Positions 6,753 to 11,769 of a DNA stretch of 11,769 bases are shown here, piece by piece. Made by a program: the position numbers and the translations under genes. The stretch spans positions 1-11,769 of the forward strand of contig CAMYEU010000033.1 in NCBI GenBank assembly GCA_947254465.1, written 5' to 3'. This DNA is from an uncultured Gemella sp. GTDB taxonomy: Bacteria; Bacillota; Bacilli; Staphylococcales; Gemellaceae. Every line of letters begins with the position of its first letter. Positions within the stretch are counted from its first letter, which is position 1. Under the pieces are notes generated by a model, which was not told the origin of the DNA, ran no database searches, and saw only the letters and a list, made by a program, of their open reading frames with translations.

Positions 6753-7553
6753 TTATTCTACAAAAATAAAATAACTCTCTAGTTCTTTTCCATCGTATTT
6801 AAACGTTATTGTCGTTATCGGTACCAGACCTTCTGTGAAAAAATGCACCATCATTTTTTGTAGAATTTCTAGTCCTTGTTTATTCTGTACATCTGCAATT
6901 ATCAATGTATCTTGATGAGGTAAACCTACATAAAATGAATCAACTATTTTATCATAAAAATGATTCAAAACATTTTTGTCGATTATTCTAGCCCCATCAT
7001 AACCATCTTTCGCATTTAGAAAATAGAATTTATTTCCTACAACTTCATCCACATTATACTTAAGCGGTAGTTTTTTTAAATTATCTTTAGCAAATTCTAA
7101 AAATTCTTCTTCAGTTTTAGAAAATCTACTTAAAAAACTACCATCTAATAATTTATAACCACCTTTAAAGTCATAAGCTAAATATATTCTAGTTTCATTT
7201 GTATGATCAAAGCTAACAAGATTTTTTTCATTGTTTTTGTTAAAACTACTAGCTCGAACCACTGGAAAAATATTTTCTAATAATTCATTCTCAGTTATAT
7301 CATCTATAGAAAGTTCTTTTTGCGCATTGAAATTCCCTACTATATAGTAAACAAATTCTTCTATCTTCTTATCACTTTCGCTAGTTTTCTTATCTCCTAA
7401 CTTCCTTACAAAACTATCTATATCAACTTTAGCACGGCGATTTTCATATTCTAAAATAAAAACACTGCGTTCTTTTTCTCGCCTCTCATGAATTTTTAAG
7501 GTAGGTAGTTTTTCTATTATTTTTTCAAATATATAATCTCTTGAATAAGACAT
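6753..7553 (-). CDS. ytpQ: DUF1444 family protein YtpQ
   Basis: A 266-residue soluble protein, the expected length for the DUF1444/YtpQ family, whose function is unknown. Recognition rests on overall sequence character (long conserved N-terminal region, LDGSFLSRFSKTEEEFLE, aromatic C-terminal end YFIFVE) together with its place directly before ytpR. No catalytic motif, signal peptide or membrane helix is visible. AGGAGG (7558-7563) lies only 4 bases before the ATG at 7553, short but workable spacing. It is the first gene of the ytpQ-ytpR-acidic protein operon and has its own promoter just upstream. Confidence 0.88.
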   Translation of the reverse strand: MSYSRDYIFEKIIEKLPTLKIHERREKERSVFILEYENRRAKVDIDSFVRKLGDKKTSESDKKIEEFVYYIVGNFNAQKELSIDDITENELLENIFPVVRASSFNKNNEKNLVSFDHTNETRIYLAYDFKGGYKLLDGSFLSRFSKTEEEFLEFAKDNLKKLPLKYNVDEVVGNKFYFLNAKDGYDGARIIDKNVLNHFYDKIVDSFYVGLPHQDTLIIADVQNKQGLEILQKMMVHFFTEGLVPITTITFKYDGKELESYFIFVE

Positions 7554-7588
7554 AATACCTCCTATTTTGTGTATAATATGGCAACTTA

Positions 7589-7618
7589 ATTATACCATAT
7601 CTATTTGTATTCAATCAA
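7589..7618 (-). promoter_or_regulatory. Promoter of the ytpQ operon
   Basis: The minus strand has TGGTATAAT, an extended -10 with TATAAT at 7589-7594, and TTGATT (7613-7618) as a 4/6 -35 match 18 bases upstream. Start expected near 7582, giving a leader of about 28 bases. Confidence 0.65.
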
Positions 7619-7674
7619 CATAATTAAGCAATATATATAAATATTATTCACTTTTTCACACACTATATATTTTA

Positions 7675-7703
7675 TTGCGCCTTTACTTTTATTTTGTTAT
7701 AAT
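7675..7703 (+). promoter_or_regulatory. Promoter of the 86-residue membrane protein gene
   Basis: TGTTATAAT (7695-7703) is an extended -10 element with perfect TATAAT (7698-7703). TTGCGC (7675-7680) is a weak -35 hexamer at exactly 17 bases. Start expected near 7710, about 23 bases before the ATG. It is divergent from the ytpQ promoter. Confidence 0.6.
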
Positions 7704-7732
7704 TTTATATATATACTTCGGAGGATTTTTAT

Positions 7733-7993
7733 ATGGATATAGAAATTAAAAAAGCCGAATTACATACAAAATATAATAACTGGATTAAAAAGAATACACG
7801 AAGATTAGTAGTTGCTTTTATAACTTATATAGTAATTATCTTAATAAATTTTTTACTATTAAAAAACTCTAAGATCACTCTATTTTCTAGCTTTTTATTT
7901 TTTACATATACAGTTTATGTAGTATCATTAATTTGGTTTATAAAAAATAAATTAATCGCAAATATCGATTCTATCAATTTTAAAACAAAATAA
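7733..7993 (+). CDS. Small two-helix membrane protein, unrecognised
   Basis: An 86-residue protein I do not recognise. A charged N-terminus (about 1-24, with KKNTRR just before the membrane) is followed by two hydrophobic helices at about 25-43 and 50-70, joined by a short KNSKI loop, and a polar tail. By the positive-inside rule the basic stretch before helix 1 and the KNK after helix 2 place both ends in the cytoplasm. Evidence that it is real: GGAGG (7720-7724) 8 bases before the ATG, a consensus promoter upstream, and a strong terminator starting at its stop codon. It is monocistronic, so neighbours give no functional hint. Confidence 0.75.
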   Translation: MDIEIKKAELHTKYNNWIKKNTRRLVVAFITYIVIILINFLLLKNSKITLFSSFLFFTYTVYVVSLIWFIKNKLIANIDSINFKTK

Positions 7994-8037
7994 AACTGAC
8001 TTAAGAATATCTTTACGATTTCTCTTAAGTCAGTTTT
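7992..8037. terminator. Strong bidirectional terminator, 15-bp stem
   Basis: AAAACTGACTTAAGA (7992-8006) pairs perfectly with TCTTAAGTCAGTTTT (8023-8037) around a 16-base loop. It starts within the TAA of the 86-residue gene and lies 22 bases beyond the stop of the convergent peptide transporter. T-rich flanks on both strands fit a shared terminator. Confidence 0.85.
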
Positions 8038-8059
8038 ACTTTACCTAACATTAAACTTT

Positions 8060-9472
8060 TTAAACTACTAACTCTTCTTCATCTTCTTTTCCAATTTTAT
8101 TAAGAGCCATAAGGTTTTCAAGAGGTTTACCTATAATAAACAGTATTATTCCCAATACTCCCATGATTATTGCAATTATAGTTAATACTTTTTCATAACC
8201 CCATGTTTCAGTCCAACCTACTGTTTTACCAGTAATCCATGAAGATACCACATACGTAAAATACCACATTGCCATTGACATAGCCGCGAATTTTTTAGGT
8301 AATAACTTGCTGAATAATGCCATTCCTATTGGTGATACTAATAACTCTCCTACTGTTAATACGAAATATCCCCCTAATACATACCATATACTCATTTTTA
8401 TTGAACCATCTACTTTTCCTCCTAATGATTGGAGTCCTAGCACAAAGCATACAAATCCTAATCCAGTTAGCAACATTCCCCAACCCATTTTTGTAGCAAC
8501 TTTCCAGTCATTATTTTTTTCTGCTTTCTTCATCCAAAACCATCCAAATAATGGTGCTAGTACTATACATAAGAATCCATTAAATGATACTAACCATGTA
8601 ATAGGCATATTAAATCCAAATACATTTAGATTTACAAGTTCATCTGTCATAAGCGTTATTGTTGTTTGCGTTTGGAAATATGCAGACCAGAATATTGTAG
8701 AGAATACAAAGATTATAATAGCCGCATATAAACGTCCTTTGTCATATTTTGTTCCTTTTAAGTCGGCTCTATTCTCTTCTGCTGATTCATGTTTATTTTT
8801 ACCTACCGGATATCTTCCAGCATCTCCTAATAATTTATTTTTGCCAAATGTGAATAATAAAAATGTTATAAATAAACAAATTGAAACCATTAAGAAGGCG
8901 GGTGTAAATCCATACACTGCAATTTTCCCATCTACTCCTTTTGTAGCTCCCCAATCTTGATAGATAAGCCCACCAATAATAGGTCCAAGTAAACTTCCGA
9001 TATTTACAAATGTGTAAAAAATACTGTATGCCGCATCTTTCATCGACACTTGTTTTTCATCATATAATTCCCCTACAATCGCTGATAAATTACCACGGAA
9101 GAATGCTCCAGCAATTGAATTTATAATTACACCGACTAAAAAAACATAAAATCTTCCATGTGCAAATGCTGTAAATAGTGTTCCTATAGCATTAAATAAA
9201 ATACCAAACTGAATAGCACGTTGCATACCAATATATCTGTCAGTTAAATATGCTCCAAGAAGTGGCAAGAGTGATCCAATTGTTCCAAGATATGCCATTA
9301 CATCTCCTGCAAATGTCTTATCTAAACCTAATCCACCCTGTTCAACCGAATAAGTATAAAATAATATAAGGAAACCTGATGTAGCATATGAAGCATAACT
9401 CTGAATAGCTATCATTACATTAACAAGCCACAAACCCGACGGATGCTTAAACTTTTCTGAATTTTTTTTCAT
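8060..9472 (-). CDS. POT/PTR family peptide transporter, atypical coupling motifs
   Basis: Multi-spanning membrane protein of 470 residues, normal length for bacterial proton-dependent oligopeptide transporters (DtpT type). Family landmarks are FFRGNLSAIVGELYDEK (124-140), the YGFTPAFLM to GDAGRYP stretch before the middle of the protein, IFWSAYFQTQ in the predicted TM7, and GELLVSPIGMALFSKL in TM10. Oddities: the TM1 motif ExxER, usual in bacterial members, reads IAIQS (21-25); the usual TM4 lysine is Arg126; and the TM7 position that normally carries Glu (F-E-Q) reads F-Q. Proton coupling may therefore be altered or lost, and the substrate may differ from di- and tripeptides. Start ATG at 9472 has a modest AAAGGA about 10 bases upstream. 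It is monocistronic and divergent from the MFS gene. Confidence 0.88.
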   Translation of the reverse strand: MKKNSEKFKHPSGLWLVNVMIAIQSYASYATSGFLILFYTYSVEQGGLGLDKTFAGDVMAYLGTIGSLLPLLGAYLTDRYIGMQRAIQFGILFNAIGTLFTAFAHGRFYVFLVGVIINSIAGAFFRGNLSAIVGELYDEKQVSMKDAAYSIFYTFVNIGSLLGPIIGGLIYQDWGATKGVDGKIAVYGFTPAFLMVSICLFITFLLFTFGKNKLLGDAGRYPVGKNKHESAEENRADLKGTKYDKGRLYAAIIIFVFSTIFWSAYFQTQTTITLMTDELVNLNVFGFNMPITWLVSFNGFLCIVLAPLFGWFWMKKAEKNNDWKVATKMGWGMLLTGLGFVCFVLGLQSLGGKVDGSIKMSIWYVLGGYFVLTVGELLVSPIGMALFSKLLPKKFAAMSMAMWYFTYVVSSWITGKTVGWTETWGYEKVLTIIAIIMGVLGIILFIIGKPLENLMALNKIGKEDEEELVV

Positions 9473-9510
9473 CTTTATATATTCCTTTCTCTTTATACTT
9501 ATATTTTAAC

Positions 9511-9522
9511 AGATGTACATCT
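9511..9522. promoter_or_regulatory. Perfect 12-base palindrome at the peptide transporter start site
   Basis: AGATGTACATCT is fully palindromic and abuts the TATAAT of the transporter promoter on its downstream side, covering the expected start of transcription. A repressor bound here would block initiation. It does not fit Fur, CodY or TnrA/GlnR consensus sites, and no regulator gene is adjacent. Confidence 0.4.
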
Positions 9523-9550
9523 ATTATACAACAGTTTCAGAGAGGATTAA
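9523..9550 (-). promoter_or_regulatory. Probable promoter of the peptide transporter gene
   Basis: The minus strand has a perfect TATAAT at 9523-9528, with a weak -35 (TTAATC, 9545-9550) 16 bases upstream and no extended -10 TG. Start expected near 9516, leaving a leader of about 44 bases. A second TATAAT at 9556-9561 is a weaker alternative. Confidence 0.45.
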
Positions 9551-9732
9551 TTTTTATTATACTATTTTATAACTAAATACAAAATAATATTTTTAAATAT
9601 AATTTTAATATATTTACTGTTAACTTACTTAATTATTTATAAAAGAAAAAAATAGTAAAATATTTTTCAATTCCAATTATCGATGATATCTTTTGTATCT
9701 ATAAAAAAATACTCAATTAAATAAAAAAAAAC

Positions 9733-9761
9733 TTACGAAAAAAATTTATTTATGCTATAAT
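9733..9761 (+). promoter_or_regulatory. Promoter of the Bcr/CflA transporter gene
   Basis: TGCTATAAT (9753-9761) is an extended -10 element with perfect TATAAT (9756-9761). TTACGA (9733-9738) is a weak -35 at 17 bases. Start expected near 9768, giving a leader of about 30 bases. Confidence 0.6.
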
Positions 9762-9797
9762 CTGTTAATATTGCTTAAATAATCGAAAGGAGTCAAT

Positions 9798-10961
9798 ATG
9801 ACATTAAAAAGAAATTCTAAATTGTTTCTAGTTCTCTTTCTAGGAACCCTATCGGCCTTTGGTCCTTTTGTTACAGATTTATATTTACCCGCATTACCTT
9901 ATATGAGTGAATTTTTTAGTGCTAGTACTTCTACTATTCAACTTACTCTAACAGGTAGTATGGTCGGACTTGCATTAGGACAATTACTTATCGGACCTAT
10001 TAGCGATAAATACGGTCGTAAAAATCCATTAATAATCAGCTTAATAGTTTACTTACTAAGTACTGTTGCTATCATCATTTTTCCTAATGTATATGCAATG
10101 ATAGTTTTACGATTTATCCAAGGTGTGTCTTCTGCAGGAGCTGTAGTTATTTCTCGTGCTATTTCTACAGACTTATATAATGGACGCGAATTAGCTGCTT
10201 TCTTTGCGTTACTAATGGCTGTTAACGGCTTAGCACCTATTCTTTCTCCTATTCTAGGAAGTTTATTACTACAACTTACAGACTGGAGAGGAATATTCGT
10301 TACACTTGCTCTAATCGGTGTAATTTTATTAGCTGTAAGCTTTAAATTTAATGAATCATTAGCCGTTGAAAAACGTTTAGACCTTCCAATAACTAAGACA
10401 TATTATTCTATTGTACATGTTGCAAAAAATAGACTATTCTTTGCTCTTGTTATTATTCAAGGATTTGCCTTAGCTGCTATGTTCGCCTATATTGCGGCAT
10501 CACCATTCATCTTACAAACTCACTATAGCCTAAGTCCATTAATGTATAGCTTATGCTTTGGTTTAAACGGTTTTGCTATAGTTTTAGGAAGCAAGAGCGC
10601 TGGTAACTTCAAGGAGAAAGTTAGCATCAAACTAGGTTTATCACTTATGTTATTAGTTAGTATCTACCTTGCAGTAGTATTAACTCTGACACTGCCTTTC
10701 CTATTCATTGAAGTAGGATTCTTCCTTCTTTTACTAGGATTAGGATTCATTTTACCTGCTGGTTCTGCTATCGCTATGAGTTTAGAGCGTGAGCGTGCTG
10801 GAAGTGCCTCAGCTTTCTTTGGATTCGTTCCATTCTTCTTAGGTGGTGTCGTTTCACCTCTAGTCGGAATTGGAAATATTTTCCACTCTAGTGCAATAGC
10901 AATCGTAGTTTGCTCAGTTATATCATTTATAACATTCAAACTAGTAGAAAAGAAAATATAA
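9798..10961 (+). CDS. Bcr/CflA family multidrug efflux MFS transporter
   Basis: Twelve-helix membrane antiporter of 387 residues, typical for the Bcr/CflA branch of DHA1 drug exporters. TM1 carries TDLYLPALP (26-34), the branch's D-x-Y-L-P-A-x-P signature. The loop after TM2 has MFS motif A, GPISDKYGRK (66-75). TM4 has motif B, RFIQGVSSAGAVVISRA (105-121), and TM5 the motif C-like PILSPILGSLL (147-157) followed by DWRGIF. AAAGGAG (9786-9792) lies 5 bases before the ATG. It is monocistronic, with its own promoter and a large hairpin after the stop. It probably exports drugs or metabolites by proton exchange; the substrate cannot be predicted. Confidence 0.92.
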   Translation: MTLKRNSKLFLVLFLGTLSAFGPFVTDLYLPALPYMSEFFSASTSTIQLTLTGSMVGLALGQLLIGPISDKYGRKNPLIISLIVYLLSTVAIIIFPNVYAMIVLRFIQGVSSAGAVVISRAISTDLYNGRELAAFFALLMAVNGLAPILSPILGSLLLQLTDWRGIFVTLALIGVILLAVSFKFNESLAVEKRLDLPITKTYYSIVHVAKNRLFFALVIIQGFALAAMFAYIAASPFILQTHYSLSPLMYSLCFGLNGFAIVLGSKSAGNFKEKVSIKLGLSLMLLVSIYLAVVLTLTLPFLFIEVGFFLLLLGLGFILPAGSAIAMSLERERAGSASAFFGFVPFFLGGVVSPLVGIGNIFHSSAIAIVVCSVISFITFKLVEKKI

Positions 10962-10964
10962 AAT

Positions 10965-11045
10965 AAAAAATCTAAGTTATAACTTTGGATTCACTAAAAA
11001 CATCTACTTTAAAGATGAGTTTATCCAATATAACTTAGATTTTTT
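10965..11045 (+). terminator. Long structured hairpin after the MFS gene
   Basis: AAAAAATCTAAGTTATA (10965-10981) pairs perfectly over 17 bases with 11029-11045. The 47-base interior pairs further: TTGGAT (10985-10990) with ATCCAA (11023-11028), and CATCT (11001-11005) with AGATG (11013-11017). T-tracts at the 3' side suit termination for the MFS gene. The size is larger than a usual terminator, so a small inverted-repeat element is an alternative reading; no target-site duplication is obvious. Confidence 0.65.
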
Positions 11046-11239
11046 CTTTTTGATTTAAATACATTATCAAATTTATTATATCATATATTTCTAGTTATTA
11101 TAAGACTTGTTTTATCCCTTTATTTATGATAAGTTGAAAGTGAAAATTAATAGTAGATGTTTTAAAGAGTAACTCAAAAAATTGTGATTTCAAAAAGTCA
11201 ATTTTGTTGAGCCAAACTAAATAAAAGGGGAGCATAAAA
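11046..11239. other. AT-rich gap before the 33-residue gene
   Basis: Nothing confident is seen here. A 61-codon minus-strand reading frame crosses it but has a GTG start without a ribosome binding site. I could not find a well-spaced promoter for the small gene that follows. Confidence 0.5.
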
Positions 11240-11341
11240 ATGTATATTCCAACAATAGTAATAATTTGTATAGTATGTGGCACTATAGGTGGAACTCTGG
11301 GTTATTATATTTCAAACAAAAACAAGAAAAGAATAAAATAA
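11240..11341 (+). CDS. 33-residue single-helix membrane protein, unrecognised
   Basis: A short gene beginning MYIPTIVIICIV and ending SNKNKKRIK. One hydrophobic helix (about 3-24) contains a glycine-rich face (G14, G17, G18, G21) suited to helix packing, and two cysteines (C10, C13). The basic tail KNKKRIK should stay in the cytoplasm. Support for translation is AAAAGGGGAG (11223-11232) 7 bases before the ATG and a strong hairpin overlapping the TAA stop. It is not a homologue I can name; it could be a small regulatory membrane peptide. The lack of a clear promoter is the main weakness. Confidence 0.6.
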   Translation: MYIPTIVIICIVCGTIGGTLGYYISNKNKKRIK

Positions 11342-11370
11342 AGAAGACGAATTTTCGTCTTCTTTATTTT
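11335..11370. terminator. Bidirectional terminator, 17-bp stem
   Basis: Bases 11335-11351 pair perfectly with 11354-11370; the core is AAGAAGACGAA with TTCGTCTTCTT. The terminal loop is only 2 bases on paper, so the last pairs probably open. It overlaps the stop of the 33-residue gene and lies 2 bases from the stop of the convergent transglycosylase, serving both. Confidence 0.8.
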
Positions 11371-11372
11371 AT

Positions 11373-11769
11373 TTATCTCATTCCCCAAGCTGATAAACCT
11401 TGTGCTTTATATGCACGAGTAGCTGCGTTGATTTGATCTTGAACTGTTGCTGTAGATCCCCATCCTGGCATAGTTTGGAATAATCCACTAGCTCCTGAAG
11501 CATTTCTAGCATTCACTTGTCCATTTGATTCACGTGCAATAATATGTTCCCAAGTAGAAGCTGAAACTCCTGTACGACGAGCCATCTCTTGAGCTGCAGC
11601 AGCTCCTTCTGCTCCTGCTGTGTTACCATTTGATAACCTTACTGAACCACCAGCTGATGAATATGATTGTGTCGAATATGATTGTGCAGGTGCTGAATAT
11701 GATTGTTGAGCTACTACTTCTTGCTGTTGAGCCACTGAACGTTGTTTAGTTCCCACTACAACAACTTCA
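11373..11769 (-). CDS. IsaA/SceD-like lytic transglycosylase, N-terminus beyond the window
   Basis: C-terminal 132 or so residues of a secreted peptidoglycan hydrolase that cleaves the MurNAc-GlcNAc bond. The reading frame stays open to the right edge, so the GTG at 11756 is not the start and the signal peptide lies outside. A Gln/Ser/Tyr-rich linker with repeated QSYS units (about 11660-11705) precedes a compact SLT domain. The domain shows IIARESNGQVNA with the probable catalytic Glu at codon 11529-11531, then GASGLFQTMPGWG, and ends SAWGMR, very like the staphylococcal IsaA C-terminus. Its job is cell-wall turnover or daughter-cell separation. It ends at a shared terminator 2 bases downstream. 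Confidence 0.9.
   Translation of the reverse strand, partial: EVVVVGTKQRSVAQQQEVVAQQSYSAPAQSYSTQSYSSAGGSVRLSNGNTAGAEGAAAAQEMARRTGVSASTWEHIIARESNGQVNARNASGASGLFQTMPGWGSTATVQDQINAATRAYKAQGLSAWGMR

Larger units (their letters stand above)
9473..9797. other. AT-rich divergent intergenic region
   Basis: These 325 bases hold no convincing gene. Near the left end are the peptide transporter's promoter and a 12-base palindrome; near the right end is the MFS gene's promoter. The middle (about 9550-9730) is very AT-rich with several A-runs, and I see no terminator, riboswitch-like fold or repeat there. Confidence 0.7.

Noticed and set aside
8307..8960. Plus-strand 217-codon reading frame inside the peptide transporter gene
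   Set aside because: It is antisense to a clear transporter and its Pro/Asn/Ser-rich translation resembles no protein; it has no upstream signals.
9514..9530. TGTACATCTATTATACA as a TnrA/GlnR site
   Set aside because: The required A at position 5 and T at position 13 are absent.
11098..11283. Minus-strand 61-codon reading frame overlapping the 33-residue gene
   Set aside because: It has a GTG start with no ribosome binding site and crosses a small gene with much better signals.
11754..11756. GTG as start of the transglycosylase
   Set aside because: The frame is open to the window edge, no ribosome binding site can be seen, and this secreted family needs a signal peptide that would lie further upstream.

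Overview
The window is a piece of a low-GC Firmicutes chromosome (roughly 30% GC by eye). Gene content points to Bacillales near Staphylococcaceae, with Gemella my best guess. The evidence is a ytpQ-ytpR cluster followed by a protein in the usual sftA position, an IsaA/SceD-like transglycosylase, a MurR/RpiR-controlled sugar PTS, and strong AGGAGG ribosome binding sites with extended -10 promoters. The genus call is inference. The left edge is not biological: bases 1-45 are an Illumina Nextera adapter, including the i5 barcode ACTGCATA, so genomic sequence begins at 46.

Region 1 (46-3480) is a sugar uptake locus. A PTS EIIBC transporter (minus strand) and a downstream Cof-type HAD phosphatase (cut by the adapter junction) are 4 bases apart. 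A MurR/RpiR regulator is transcribed divergently. The space between them holds extended -10 promoters in both directions, a cre-like CcpA site next to the PTS -10 element, and two related palindromic clusters that are good candidates for the RpiR operator. Expected logic: the PTS phosphorylates and imports the sugar, RpiR senses a sugar phosphate through its SIS domain, and CcpA imposes catabolite repression.

Region 2 (3438-7618) is a minus-strand operon: ytpQ (DUF1444), ytpR (tRNA-binding domain), then an 867-residue, highly acidic, low-complexity protein. In Bacillus and Staphylococcus this last position is held by the DNA translocase SftA. The protein here has SftA-like N-terminal and linker features but no ATPase motor, and there is no room for one downstream. 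This is the most interesting item in the window.

Region 3 (7675-11045) has a small two-helix membrane protein (plus), a POT/PTR-family peptide transporter (minus) that lacks the usual proton-coupling residues, and a Bcr/CflA-type MFS drug exporter (plus). Region 4 (11046-11769) has a 33-residue single-helix membrane protein with a good ribosome binding site, and the C-terminal half of a secreted lytic transglycosylase that runs off the right edge. Four hairpin terminators separate the units; three lie between convergent genes and look bidirectional. I see no tRNA, rRNA, CRISPR array, transposase or prophage gene.
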